Assembly: GCF_010119935.1 (NCBI RefSeq)
Contig: NZ_CP048209.1
Span: 4,653,001-4,717,000, forward strand
Reading direction: 5' to 3'
DNA length: 64,000 nt
Origin: Paenibacillus lycopersici
GTDB lineage: Bacteria > Bacillota > Bacilli > Paenibacillales > Paenibacillaceae
This document shows, one piece after another, positions 1 to 8,330 of the stretch. Both the position numbers and the translations under genes were made by a program. How positions within the stretch are numbered: position 1 is the stretch's first letter; the number at the start of each line of letters is the position of its first letter. Under the pieces are notes generated by a model. That model searched no databases and had not been told where the DNA came from. It worked only from the letters and a program-made list of their open reading frames with translations.

Positions 1-1802
1 CCTTTATCGTTGCCGTTGCGGTCCTCCGCCGCCTCCTCGGTCCACTGCAGCCGGTCCGCTTTGGCGGTTACGCCGTTGTCCAGCTTCGCCTTGTCGTAAT
101 CGCCGTCGATCCGGGCGATCGGCACGAAGCTGCCGTCTTCGTAGCGGTTCATGTAGGTCGCTTCCGGCAGCCATTCGCCGCCGGCGCGATAATCGCTGAA
201 CAGCCGTCTGTACTGCTCGTTGCCGTGCAGCGCCGTCTCCAGGAACGCCGATACGTACACTTTCGCCACCTGGCGCTGGTCGCCGGCATCCATCATCTCG
301 TCTTTGCGCAGCAGCAGTCCGCCCGGCAGGCTGTCGTCCATCGTGCCCCAGCTCGTATTGAACCGGCTGTGATTCGCTTCGCCGATGTATAACGTCGACT
401 TGAACCGATCCGATCCCGGCGTAAACCTGGTGCGGATATACTGCCGCTCGCCGCCGAAGGAATCGACGTCGCCGTCGCTCGCGCCTTGCAGCGACAAATA
501 GTACGTGTCCTTCAGCTGCGCTTGCTGCTTGTCGATGCTTATGTCGGTCGGCGCGATGGCAATGACGGCTTGGATATGGATCTTGTCCATGCCGGCAAGC
601 GTCTCGTCCTTGGCGAACCATTTCGACCGGTCGGCCGCCATGGCGACGGCTTGCCCGCCGCGCGAATGGCCGATCAGCGCCACTTGTCCGAGGTCGACCC
701 GGTGATAGAACGGGCTTCCCGCCTGATCGTTGAAGCTTGCGATCTGCTGCAAATGCTTCAGCAGCATCCATGCGCGGACTTTGTAATCATTGTCGGGGAT
801 ATTGCCCCAGAACGAATAGTTCAGGAAATTCTCGTCCACCGATACCGCAATGAAGCCCCGGCTTGCCAGCATTTCGCCCAGATAAGCGTAGCCGTCGTCC
901 GAGAACTGCTCCATCAGATGATTGCCGTGCACGATCAGCACGAGCGGGAACGGTCCGTCGCCTTCCGGCATCCAAACCCGGCCGTTAACCGGAAGTTCGG
1001 TTTCGTCGAAGCCCCAGAACAAGCTGCGCAGCCACTTCCAGCGGTGGATGTACGCCGAAGCGTCGACCGTCGCCGACTTCAACGCCGCGCCGGAGGCGAA
1101 TTCGCTTCGCTTCGTATCCGTGCCGCTGCCGTACGTGAACGACTTCACGGGGTACGTTCCGTCATCGGCCGGGTTGTCCGCCATGATCTGCGCGACTTCC
1201 GGCTCCGCCGTGACGAGCTGCGCGTCGGCCGGCACGTCCCCGTATACATTGATCGGCCATTTGTCAAAACTAAGACCGGTCGCCGCAATGACGACGACGA
1301 GCGCGATTTTCATCGCCGTCGGCACCCGCCGATGGATAAGCAAGCCGACGAACAAGCCGCCGGCCAAACCGATGGCCGGCAGCACGATGGCGCATGCCAG
1401 CGACATCCAGTCGCCGAGACTCGCTTTGTCGCAGATAAACCAGACGGCATAGCCGGCGAAGGCCGCGATGCCGATCGTAAGCCGCGGCACGGGCACGTAG
1501 CAGATCGACAGCGCGAAGGCGGCGACGATCCCGGCCGCGCCCATCGCGATCGTGCCGGCCAGCACGAAGAGCGCCGCATCGAAGACGGCGCCGAGACCTG
1601 TCGGCATGCCGAGCGCCGTCACGGCCAGCAATGCGGAAAACACGGCCCAGAGGCCCACGATGCCCGCGCGCCAGACTTGCGTGTCGAACCGGAGCGTCAT
1701 CCTGCCCCGGCGAACAAACCATGCTGCAGCCCGCTTCCACAGCGAATCTCTCTGCGGAGGCACCGGCAGCGGCATATATGAAGTTTCCAGTTCCAGATCC
1801 AT
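1..1802 (-). CDS. Membrane-anchored alpha/beta hydrolase (3' end outside window)
   Basis: Reading leftwards from an ATG at 1802, the frame is open for 600 codons and leaves the window, so the C-terminus is missing. A GAGGAG ribosome binding site lies about 8 nt before the ATG. Residues ~45-180 form four or five hydrophobic segments. Then comes an extracytoplasmic alpha/beta hydrolase domain with an HGN oxyanion-type motif (residues 292-294) and the nucleophile elbow GHSRGG at 378-383, with Ser380 as likely nucleophile. The pattern resembles chlorophyllase/PAF-acetylhydrolase-like hydrolases fused to a membrane module. The catalytic His and possibly the Asp cannot be placed. The substrate is unknown. 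The hydrolase fold is certain from the motifs; the membrane orientation is inferred. Confidence 0.85.
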   Translation of the reverse strand, partial: MDLELETSYMPLPVPPQRDSLWKRAAAWFVRRGRMTLRFDTQVWRAGIVGLWAVFSALLAVTALGMPTGLGAVFDAALFVLAGTIAMGAAGIVAAFALSICYVPVPRLTIGIAAFAGYAVWFICDKASLGDWMSLACAIVLPAIGLAGGLFVGLLIHRRVPTAMKIALVVVIAATGLSFDKWPINVYGDVPADAQLVTAEPEVAQIMADNPADDGTYPVKSFTYGSGTDTKRSEFASGAALKSATVDASAYIHRWKWLRSLFWGFDETELPVNGRVWMPEGDGPFPLVLIVHGNHLMEQFSDDGYAYLGEMLASRGFIAVSVDENFLNYSFWGNIPDNDYKVRAWMLLKHLQQIASFNDQAGSPFYHRVDLGQVALIGHSRGGQAVAMAADRSKWFAKDETLAGMDKIHIQAVIAIAPTDISIDKQQAQLKDTYYLSLQGASDGDVDSFGGERQYIRTRFTPGSDRFKSTLYIGEANHSRFNTSWGTMDDSLPGGLLLRKDEMMDAGDQRQVAKVYVSAFLETALHGNEQYRRLFSDYRAGGEWLPEATYMNRYEDGSFVPIARIDGDYDKAKLDNGVTAKADRLQWTEEAAEDRNGNDK

Positions 1803-2132
1803 AAGCAGCTCCTCGTCGATGCGTCGTGGAAAGGCTGTAAAGCCATACTGTAGGCTGTATATGAAGCGCTAATCTCGCAATGCTTACCTGCTAGTCTATG
1901 ACTATACGATGTCTATGACTATATGATCTGAGCTGATGCTCTCTATCTGACCTAGTGCTATCTACCGAAGCTAACTCTTCGCTCGTAATGCTCTCTTCGA
2001 TCGCAGTTCTCTTATCGGACATGCAGCTCGAATCTCTTAACCTTCGTTGCGGTCATCACCATTGCGATTGAATCGTAGGGAATCCAGTCCATTATACGAC
2101 GATTCAGAGCCTCGACCAATACGAATTTGTTG
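1803..2132. other. Intergenic gap with degenerate short repeats
   Basis: This gap separates two leftward genes. Positions ~1890-2000 contain loosely repeated words such as CTATGACTATA, TATGATCTGA and GCTATCTACC, typical of the locus-specific low-complexity spacers seen elsewhere in the window. I see no conserved coding frame and no clear terminator for the metallophosphoesterase gene at 2133. Confidence 0.5.
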
Positions 2133-3275
2133 TCACTCCTGGCAGCCGAATCGGACGGTAATGGCAATAATCTCGCATCGGCTGCCGATGCGGATCGGCG
2201 GTCCCCATGTGCCGAAGCCGGAGGAAACGAAGGCATGCAGCCGGCCGATCTGCTTATACCCCCAGTCCAGCTCGAAGATCCTCCTCGTGATCCAATGGTT
2301 CGGCGCCATCTGGCCGCGGTGCGTATGGCCGGAAACGGACACATCGACGCCGGCGTCGGCGATCTCCCGCAGTGCCGACGGCTGATGATCCATCAGAATG
2401 ACCGGCTTATCCGGGTCCAGGCCGGCCAACAGCTCGGCGACGGATTTCCGGGCGCGGTCGGTTTTGTCTTTGCGGCCGACGAGATAGAAGCTGTCCGCGA
2501 CGGATACGGCCTCGTCCAGGAGCACGGGCATCCCGAGCCCATTCATCGCCGGCACGTAGGTTTCGGTGCCGCCTCCGTAATGCTCGTGATTGCCAAGCAC
2601 CGCGTAGGTGCCGAATTTGGCTGCGATTTGCGCCAGCTGCTGCCCGTGGTTCCGGCGGATGAACGGCTCCACGTCATCGTCCAGCACGTCTCCGGCGAGC
2701 AGCATCAAATCCGGCTGGCGCCCATTCGCAATACGGACGAGCCGGGCGATGTGACGCCGTCTCACGGTCGTACCCACATGCAGATCGGAAGCGACGACGA
2801 TTTGGAGCTTTTCCAATTCGCCCGCCCGCTTCGCAATCGCGATCTCGTATTCGCGAACGACCGGCATCCAGGCGTTCCACGAGCCGCGGAGCAGAACGGC
2901 CAGCAGGATCGCGATGACCGCCGTTCCGGCGATCAAGATCGCGTCGGCGTTCGATAAGGACGATGCGCGCAGCGGCCACGCCGCCAAATCCGCAAACGGC
3001 AGCAGCAGCACGGCGTACTCGAACACGGCTAACCAATAGGAGCCGATCACTTTCAAGCCTTTCGCGGCCGGCTTGGGCAGTATCCGGCGAAGCATCCTCG
3101 ACATCAAGTAGCTGTATGTAAGCACCGCGAAAACCGGCCAGAACACGGCTTCGAACGCCGCTCCCCGCCAGTCCAGCCAAGCTGTGAGAAACCACTTCAA
3201 ATGCCACCCCACATACACCTGCAAAACCGTAAAAACTCCAATGAAGATGATCAATCGCCGCGGTAATCTGCGCAT
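2133..3275 (-). CDS. Membrane metallophosphoesterase (YkuE/YaeI-like)
   Basis: This 380-residue protein has an N-terminal membrane half (hydrophobic segments near 7-27, 38-58, 80-98 and 110-130) and a C-terminal calcineurin-like phosphoesterase domain. The metal-binding blocks are all present: DLHVG (Asp164, His166), GDVLDDD (Asp196), GNHEH (Asn229, His230), a single His in MDHQP (297) and GHTHRG (His317, His319). Members of this family hydrolyse phosphodiesters or lipid-linked phosphates with a dinuclear metal site, usually at the membrane. GGAGGA precedes the ATG at good spacing. The gene stands alone; the substrate cannot be told from sequence. Confidence 0.9.
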   Translation of the reverse strand: MRRLPRRLIIFIGVFTVLQVYVGWHLKWFLTAWLDWRGAAFEAVFWPVFAVLTYSYLMSRMLRRILPKPAAKGLKVIGSYWLAVFEYAVLLLPFADLAAWPLRASSLSNADAILIAGTAVIAILLAVLLRGSWNAWMPVVREYEIAIAKRAGELEKLQIVVASDLHVGTTVRRRHIARLVRIANGRQPDLMLLAGDVLDDDVEPFIRRNHGQQLAQIAAKFGTYAVLGNHEHYGGGTETYVPAMNGLGMPVLLDEAVSVADSFYLVGRKDKTDRARKSVAELLAGLDPDKPVILMDHQPSALREIADAGVDVSVSGHTHRGQMAPNHWITRRIFELDWGYKQIGRLHAFVSSGFGTWGPPIRIGSRCEIIAITVRFGCQE

Positions 3276-3299
3276 ACCGGTTCCTCCCCGCCATCCTGA

Positions 3300-3375
3300 C
3301 GTAATCCCAATCCGATTCTATCGGCCTGGCTCTAGGTTCTATGACCTGACTCTATGTGACCTGACTCTATTAGTA
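3300..3375. repeat. Degenerate CTCTATGTGACCTGA-type repeat
   Basis: In the gap upstream of the metallophosphoesterase the words GGCTCTAGGTTCTATGACCTGACTCTATGTGACCTGACTC occur as an imperfect tandem of about 14-16 bp (split here: CTATGACCTGACT then CTATGTGACCTGACT). It looks like local slippage and has no coding content. Confidence 0.5.
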
Positions 3376-3452
3376 TAGCGATTTCATGCCGGAAATGCGA
3401 AATTGCCCGGCGCCGCCATTCACGCGGACTTCGCAGTCCGCGGCAGCAATAA

Positions 3453-3483
3453 GGCCGGCCGCGCGACGGTCGCGCAGCCGGCC
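3453..3483 (-). terminator. Rho-independent-like terminator of the AraC gene
   Basis: GGCCGGC pairs with GCCGGCC and, inside it, GCGCGAC pairs with GTCGCGC across a single G, giving a 14-bp stem with one mismatched position. It lies just past the leftward stop at 3506. The downstream tract on the minus strand (TTATTG) is only modestly T-rich. Confidence 0.7.
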
Positions 3484-3505
3484 TGTATGGATCGCAGCGG
3501 CCGTT

Positions 3506-4363
3506 TTATTGCTTGCGGAGTTCGCGCGGCGAAGCCCCGAACCGCTTCTTGAACGCCCGCTCGAAATGCGGCAGCGTGTTGAAGCCCGAAGCGAAGCAAA
3601 TCTCCGTCACCGGCAGCCGGGTCGCCTTCAGCAGCGATTTGGCGAACTGCATGCGCAGCTCCTGCACGTACGTCTGGAACGTGACGCCGGTTCCTTTGCG
3701 AAAGCATTCGCTGAAATAGTTCGGCGACAAGCCGCAGCTGCCCGCCGCCGATTCCAGCGTAATCGTGTCGCGGAAGTGATGCTGGATGTAGATCAGCGCT
3801 TTGCGGACGGCCGGCTGTATCGGCTGGTTCACGGCATGGCCGCCGCCCTGATCCTTGCCGGCCTCCCCGCTCCTGCGCGACAGCTGAATGAGCAGCCGCT
3901 CCACGCCGCCCTGCACGAGCATATCGCTGCCTGCCCGCCACTCGGCGAACTCCGCCCAGATCAACTCGAATTCCCGCTCAGCAGCGGCCGTATCCGCCGC
4001 ATCGTAGCCCGCCGTATGATGCATCCCCCGCTCGAACAGCAGCTCCAGCAGCGGATCGCGGATGAATAGATCGCTGAAGATGAGATCGTACAGCTCCAGC
4101 GTTTCCCCGGGATCGGGCTCCAGGCTGTGAAAATCGGCCGGCGTCAGCAGGAAGGCATCGCCGCGTCCAAGCCGCATCGGCACGCCGTTCAGCACATGGG
4201 TGCCGCTCCCCTTGACAATGAAGCCCATCTCGAAAAATTCATGCCAATGCGTATCGATGCGTCCGTCCACGCGATGCTTGAACAAGCGGACAGGCGAAGC
4301 CTGGGTCATGAAGCTTTCGTTCAACAGCCGTTCCGGTCCCTGATATACGCTCGCGCCGCTCAC
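3506..4363 (-). CDS. AraC family transcriptional regulator (1)
   Basis: This 285-residue regulator has an N-terminal cupin-like sensing domain (HWHEFFEMGFIVKG near residues 39-52) and a C-terminal double helix-turn-helix of ~100 residues. The second recognition helix and the family signature end in PHFERAFKKRFGASPRELR. The start is GTG at 4363 with GAGGA a few bases before it; an internal ATG (MTQASP) has a poorer site. A TATAAT -10 box on the minus strand (4412-4417) suggests its own promoter, because the upstream dioxygenase gene ends with a strong terminator. Such cupin-AraC proteins usually sense a small sugar or acid and control adjacent catabolic genes. Confidence 0.9.
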   Translation of the reverse strand: MSGASVYQGPERLLNESFMTQASPVRLFKHRVDGRIDTHWHEFFEMGFIVKGSGTHVLNGVPMRLGRGDAFLLTPADFHSLEPDPGETLELYDLIFSDLFIRDPLLELLFERGMHHTAGYDAADTAAAEREFELIWAEFAEWRAGSDMLVQGGVERLLIQLSRRSGEAGKDQGGGHAVNQPIQPAVRKALIYIQHHFRDTITLESAAGSCGLSPNYFSECFRKGTGVTFQTYVQELRMQFAKSLLKATRLPVTEICFASGFNTLPHFERAFKKRFGASPRELRKQ

Positions 4364-4411
4364 GCGTCCTCGCCGCCTCTCGCATGGATTCCATCGTTCT
4401 CGCCTGGTTCG

Positions 4412-4417
4412 ATTATA
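4412..4417 (-). promoter_or_regulatory. -10 box for the AraC gene at 3506-4363
   Basis: TATAAT on the minus strand, about 49 nt before the GTG start and after the phyH terminator. No good -35 box is visible at 16-18 bp, which would fit an activator-dependent promoter. Confidence 0.4.
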
Positions 4418-4474
4418 CCTGATGTTTCTCGCTGCGGGTACCGCATCCGTGCTCCTTGTGCCGCTGAATAAAAA

Positions 4475-4496
4475 CAGGCTGTCGATGGACAGCCTG
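4475..4496 (-). terminator. Strong terminator of the phyH-like gene
   Basis: CAGGCTGTC and GACAGCCTG form a perfect 9-bp stem with loop GATG, followed on the minus strand by TTTTTATTC. It directly follows the stop of the leftward dioxygenase gene at 4509. Confidence 0.9.
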
Positions 4497-4508
4497 CATG
4501 TCTTGCGC

Positions 4509-5255
4509 TTATACGTTCACGAACGGGTTCCCGGCCACGTCTTTCCCGCGCGCCAGCCAAATCTTGAAGCCGGGGTTCTTCTCGGGAAGCACTCTCGCCT
4601 CGGTCGAGAAGTAACGCATCGTGTAGCCGCAGCGGCGGTTCGGGCTCTTGTTCGGCGTCGCGCCGTGGATGATCCGGGAGTCGTGGATGGAGCATTGGCC
4701 CGGCTCCAGCTCGAAGTACACCGCTTTGGATTCGTCGATGTTCTTGATCTGCGACGAGAAAATATTCTCGTTCTCGTTCACCGCTTCGTAATCGGAGAAC
4801 CCGTTGCGGTGCGTGCCCGGAATAACGCGCATGCAGCCGTTCTCCTTGTTGCTCGGGTCGATGGCGAGCCAAACGGTGGCGATTTTGTCGAACCGGTCCA
4901 GCCGGCCTTTCCAATACGCGGAATCTTCATGCCATGGCGTCTGCTTCCCGATCAGCGGCTCCTTGCAAATAAAATGGCTCGACCACAGCCCGATGTTCGG
5001 TCCGAGAATCGGCTCGACCAGATCCAGCACCTCGTCGGCGAGCAGGAATTTCAACAGCCGCTCGTCGCGGAAATGCGGCGTATCCAGCTCGCTGTTGAGC
5101 CGCCGTCCGACCATCTCCCATTGCTCTTCGAAAATCGTCGACAACTCGGCCTGCTTCTCCGCGTCGAACAGCTGGTTCTTGTACAACAGGTAACCTTGCT
5201 CGTTGTAATAATCCACTTCCGATTGCGTCAATCTGCCGTTCGTGATATTGGACAT
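4509..5255 (-). CDS. Phytanoyl-CoA dioxygenase (PhyH) family protein (1)
   Basis: This 248-residue Fe(II)/2-oxoglutarate-dependent oxygenase has the iron triad: His and Asp in TPWHEDSAY (~residues 107-114) and the distal His in HGATPNKSPNRR (~196). An Arg in the same strand (RRCGYTMRY) would hold 2-oxoglutarate. Length is normal for bacterial PhyH proteins, which hydroxylate small metabolites; the substrate is unknown. The ATG has a GGAGGCGGAAC ribosome binding site. The AraC gene follows on the same strand but behind a terminator. A paralogue lies 1.2 kb away at 6506-7315. Confidence 0.9.
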   Translation of the reverse strand: MSNITNGRLTQSEVDYYNEQGYLLYKNQLFDAEKQAELSTIFEEQWEMVGRRLNSELDTPHFRDERLLKFLLADEVLDLVEPILGPNIGLWSSHFICKEPLIGKQTPWHEDSAYWKGRLDRFDKIATVWLAIDPSNKENGCMRVIPGTHRNGFSDYEAVNENENIFSSQIKNIDESKAVYFELEPGQCSIHDSRIIHGATPNKSPNRRCGYTMRYFSTEARVLPEKNPGFKIWLARGKDVAGNPFVNV

Positions 5256-5406
5256 ATGTTCCGCCTCCTGCGTATTGGTTAGTTACCGCGCGATTCACGG
5301 GTTATAAGTTATGCCTTGCCCTTATTATCACGCCAATGCCGCGAAAGCGCTTTTCTTCTTCACCGGAATAGTATGCTTATCTTCGGTTCGCCGGTTGTGG
5401 GCGAGA

Positions 5407-5488
5407 AAAGCTGCCTTGGAGGCAGCTTTGTCGGCACTCTCGCCGGTCTGCGGCTTGTAAAGCTACCCGCAAGGCAATGCAGCTTCAG
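5407..5488. repeat. Outlying copies of the 52-bp hairpin repeat
   Basis: One full 52-bp unit (5407-5458) and a decayed second unit (from 5459) belong to the same family as the array at 5911-6170. The full unit opens with AAAGCTGCC, loop TTGGA, then GGCAGCTTT, followed by the shared tail with CGCCGGTCTGCGG. The dispersed element at 5511-5907 lies between these units and the main array. Confidence 0.8.
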
Positions 5489-5510
5489 AGTGTTGAGATG
5501 CATATCACCT

Positions 5511-5907
5511 GCTTCGAGCACACTCGTGACAACCTGCGTCCTGGAGCAGGAACAAGATCCTGTTGCCGTTTCGCCGGCGTGGCATGGACTGCCGGGTCCG
5601 TTTAGAACCGGCCGGCTTCATGACGGTCGGCTCACGGCGCGTCCGTTGATGCAAGGAAGCGGACAGGAGATCCGTTGTTCGCTTCTTTATCACGTGTTTT
5701 TGCGTTCTGGCGGACAGGAGATCCGCTATAGCGGCTGATTAGCCTATTTTCGATATCATTCGGGGAGCTTAACGGATCCTGTGTCCGTTCGCTGCCCCAA
5801 AAGCCCGATTTCCCCCAAAATAACGGAACCTCTGTCCGCCTGCCTTGGAGAGGGATCTTGTCCTTGTATATAGAAGCGGCATATGCGGCATCGAACTTTC
5901 TCGATAA
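5511..5907 (+). repeat. Dispersed four-motif intergenic element, copy A
   Basis: The left arm begins GCTTCGAGCA and contains a GAACC...GGCTC hairpin. Four 18-bp motifs follow: two direct motifs of type CGGACAGGAGATCCGTTA (starts 5660 and 5711) and two inverted motifs of type TAACGGATCCTGTGTCCG (starts 5770 and 5821). The right end reads TCGAACTTTCTCGA. The same layout occurs at 14431, 30873 and (core only) 59650. No protein frame is shared between copies, so it is best read as a non-coding element, perhaps a MITE-like or structured-RNA element. Hairpins of the 52-bp family flank it on both sides. Confidence 0.8.
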
Positions 5908-5910
5908 CAT

Positions 5911-6205
5911 AAAGCTGCCCGAATGGCAGCTTTATCGGCACTCCCGCCGGTCTGCGGCGCGAAAAGCTGCCCGAATGGCAGCTTTGTCGGCACTCCCGCC
6001 GGTCTGCGGCGCGAAAAGCTGCCCGAATGGCAGCTTTATCGGCACTCCCGCCGGTCTGCGGCGCGAAAAGCTGCCCGAATGGCAGCTTTATCGGCACTCC
6101 CGCCGGTCTGCGGCGCGAAAAGCTGCCCGAATGGCAGCTTTATCGGCACTCCCGCCGGTCTGCGGCATGGAAAGCCGTCGTAACGGTAACTTTGTCGGCG
6201 AGATC
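5911..6205. repeat. Tandem array of 52-bp hairpin units
   Basis: Five near-identical 52-bp units start at 5911, 5963, 6015, 6067 and 6119; a sixth, decayed unit begins at 6171. Each unit opens with the perfect hairpin AAAGCTGCC-CGAAT-GGCAGCTTT and then a GC-rich tail ending GGTCTGCGGC. The hairpin resembles a rho-independent terminator, so the array is effectively a stack of terminators. Open frames run through it in several phases only because 52 is not a multiple of 3. There are no unique spacers, so it is not a CRISPR array. Confidence 0.9.
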
Positions 6206-6319
6206 TCGAGCGCCGCTCCGCAAAAGAATAACGGCCGCATGAGAGATACCGCGGCGCAGTCCGCAAGCGGACTGCCTCGGCAAGCAGAGCCCGGCCGCGA
6301 AAGCATGCCGTCCTGTCAA

Positions 6320-6430
6320 TCCTGAATGGGCAGCAGCAGTAAGCATGCGGATCATTTCGTTCGTTCCCTCGAAAATCCGGTTGCTGCCGGAGTCGCGATA
6401 GATTAACGCAATGCACTCAGTCTGCGGCAC
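6320..6430 (-). pseudogene. Remnant of an acyl-CoA dehydrogenase C-terminus
   Basis: Read leftwards from 6430 the DNA encodes a short stretch containing IYRDSGSNRIFEGTNEMIRML. This matches the conserved C-terminal signature of acyl-CoA dehydrogenases (consensus like RIFEGTNEINR). The similarity covers only about 30 residues; after GLTG the frame becomes unlike the family, and no upstream part of the gene is present. It is best explained as the tail of a deleted fatty-acid oxidation gene. The call rests on motif recognition alone. Confidence 0.65.
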
Positions 6431-6434
6431 AAGC

Positions 6435-6468
6435 GAAAGCCGCAGCCCATGGAGCGGCTGCGGCTTTC
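6435..6468 (-). terminator. Terminator of the second phyH-like gene
   Basis: GAAAGCCGCAGCC and GGCTGCGGCTTTC form a perfect 13-bp stem around an 8-nt loop, located just beyond the leftward stop at 6506. Confidence 0.8.
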
Positions 6469-6505
6469 AGCCGCCATGTTATCCATGGCGCGCCTGCCTG
6501 TCATT

Positions 6506-7315
6506 CTAATGATACGTAAACTCGCCCATTTCAATGCCGCATGGTCCGCCGTCGGGATTGTCCGCCAGCCTGATTTCCGTGCCGTCCGCCTTGAACAGCG
6601 GATTATAGTGGACATTGATCGTAGCGGCCGACGAGTTCGCGTAGTGGCAAATGAACGCGCGGCGGAACTGGTCCTTCGACTTGTTCCGGTATGAGCCGTG
6701 AATCAGGTTGCCGTTGAAGAAGAGCACGTCGCCTTTGTCCATGATGACCGGCATGACGACGCCGTCCTTCGGCGGCTTGACGTAATGCGTCGTGAACGAT
6801 TCCTTGGTATCGGCTTCGTCCGGACAGGAAATTTCATGCGCATGCGTCTTCGGTACGATGAGCAGCCCGCCGTTCTCCTCATGCGCCGGATCGACCGCCG
6901 TCCAGGCCGCGATGCAGTTGCCCGGCTCCACTTTCAGGTAGAAATTGTCTTGATGAAGCGCCTGCCCTCTGGAACCCGGCGGCTTGTAGTAGAACATGCT
7001 CTGCGCCGCGTACGCTTCTTCGCCGTACAGATCGGCCAACACCTCCAACACCGGCGGATGCAGCATGAACCGCTTCGCTGTCTCGTTGAACCGGTGCGGG
7101 TGCATGACCCGCGGATAACGCTGCAGCGGATCGGCGGAATCGCCTTTCAAATCCGGCTCGAAATAGCCGGGAATCCGTTCATGGCTCATCGTTTCGAACG
7201 TCTGCTCGATCTCCGTCAGATTGTCTGCCGAGAACAACCCTTTGATCACCAAGTACCCTTCCGTATCGAACTGCCGTTTCTGTTCTTCCGTTATCGCGCG
7301 TAAAACATGTGCCAT
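6506..7315 (-). CDS. Phytanoyl-CoA dioxygenase (PhyH) family protein (2)
   Basis: This 269-residue non-haem iron oxygenase has the first iron ligands in ALHQDNFYL (His and Asp, ~residues 119-121) and the distal His in HGSYRNKSKDQFRR, whose final Arg is placed to bind 2-oxoglutarate. It is distinct from the copy at 4509 in length and sequence. The ATG follows AGGGGGAAGGATA. It is divergent from an AraC gene at 7477, the usual arrangement for a regulator and its target. The natural substrate is not predictable. Confidence 0.9.
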   Translation of the reverse strand: MAHVLRAITEEQKRQFDTEGYLVIKGLFSADNLTEIEQTFETMSHERIPGYFEPDLKGDSADPLQRYPRVMHPHRFNETAKRFMLHPPVLEVLADLYGEEAYAAQSMFYYKPPGSRGQALHQDNFYLKVEPGNCIAAWTAVDPAHEENGGLLIVPKTHAHEISCPDEADTKESFTTHYVKPPKDGVVMPVIMDKGDVLFFNGNLIHGSYRNKSKDQFRRAFICHYANSSAATINVHYNPLFKADGTEIRLADNPDGGPCGIEMGEFTYH

Positions 7316-7410
7316 TATCCTTCCCCCTATGAAGACACGAAGTGAATTAATTAGATTTCCTATGTTTCCATTGTAGCTGCGAACGCGAGGCAGAAGAAGT
7401 AAGAATCATG

Positions 7411-7438
7411 CTGAAAACTACTACGATCCTGCTATAAT
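7411..7438 (+). promoter_or_regulatory. Promoter of the second AraC gene
   Basis: CTGAAA (7411-7416) and TATAAT (7433-7438) are separated by 16 bp. Transcription would begin near 7445, which leaves almost no leader before an ATG at 7456. This supports the downstream ATG at 7477 as the true start. Confidence 0.6.
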
Positions 7439-7476
7439 GAGCATATCATCGGAACATGAAGGAGCGTGCAGACAGC

Positions 7477-8298
7477 ATGAGCGCAAGCGGGAAACAGCTG
7501 CCCTCGGTCATTGAGGAACAAGGCGCTTCCGCCGTCATTGTCGGGCATTTCAATGAGGATGACGTTTACTTCACCAAGCGCCCGTACGGCATGAGCGATT
7601 GGCTTATTACGTATACCCTTGACGGAAGCGGGTATTTCCTGATCGACGGAGAAGAACGATTCTGTCAGGCAGGCGACGTCACCGTCATGCAGCCCGGCGT
7701 CCCCCATCAATACGGTACGCGTCAGGGCGGCCATTGGCATTTCGTCTGGGCGCATTTTACGTCGCGGATCTCGGAAACGAACCTGCTCCCCGTCCAGAAG
7801 CTGCTCATTCACGCCGTGGACAACGCATCGGCGCGCCGGCGCATCGGGCGGGCGTTCAAGCGGCTCGCCTCCGATGCCTTCGAACGGGGAACGTATTGGA
7901 GCGAGCTGTGCGAGAACACGCTGCGCGAGGTGATCCTCCTGCTGGCGCAGCGACATTCCAGGCCGCTCGATCCGCGGATCGAGGAGGTGCGGCATCTGCT
8001 CTCCTCCCGCATGCGCGAGCCCGTCCTGATCGAGGAATTGGCGCGGGAGGTCGGCTTATCGCCGTCCAGGCTTTCCCATCTGTACAAGGAATCGACGGGC
8101 ATGAGCATCATCGATTCCTTGAACGACATGCGCATCCGGCAGGCTGCGGTGCTGCTGGAGCATGCCGGACGATCGGCGACCGAAGTAGCGGCGGACGTCG
8201 GCTTCGAGAACTACAACCATTTCGCCAACCAGTTCCGCAAGCGGTTCGGCGTCAATCCGCGGCAGTACAAGCGGCGAGGGGCGGCGAACCCGGATTAA
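7477..8298 (+). CDS. AraC family transcriptional regulator (2)
   Basis: This 273-residue regulator has an N-terminal cupin half (YFLIDGEERFCQAGDVTVMQPG) and a C-terminal AraC double helix-turn-helix ending NYNHFANQFRKRFGVNPRQYK. AAGGAG at 7459-7464 lies 12 nt before the chosen ATG. An ATG at 7456 is in frame but sits only ~11 nt after the likely transcription start and overlaps the ribosome site. It is divergent from the phyH-like gene ending at 7315, which it very likely controls. Confidence 0.88.
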   Translation: MSASGKQLPSVIEEQGASAVIVGHFNEDDVYFTKRPYGMSDWLITYTLDGSGYFLIDGEERFCQAGDVTVMQPGVPHQYGTRQGGHWHFVWAHFTSRISETNLLPVQKLLIHAVDNASARRRIGRAFKRLASDAFERGTYWSELCENTLREVILLLAQRHSRPLDPRIEEVRHLLSSRMREPVLIEELAREVGLSPSRLSHLYKESTGMSIIDSLNDMRIRQAAVLLEHAGRSATEVAADVGFENYNHFANQFRKRFGVNPRQYKRRGAANPD

Positions 8299-8330
8299 TC
8301 CGTTCTGCGCCGGAGTACACCAGCCTGCAC

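Noticed and set aside
486-1781. Long rightward open frame
   Set aside because: It is antisense to the alpha/beta hydrolase gene, whose motifs (GHSRGG) and membrane segments are clear. The rightward protein is Arg/His-rich with no recognisable domain.
5911-6170. CRISPR array
   Set aside because: Units are contiguous and identical with no unique spacers, and no cas genes are nearby.
5858-6325. Open frames with internal peptide repeats across the 52-bp array
   Set aside because: The same repeat gives open frames in several phases; peptides change frame each unit because 52 is not a multiple of 3. No ribosome site and no domain.
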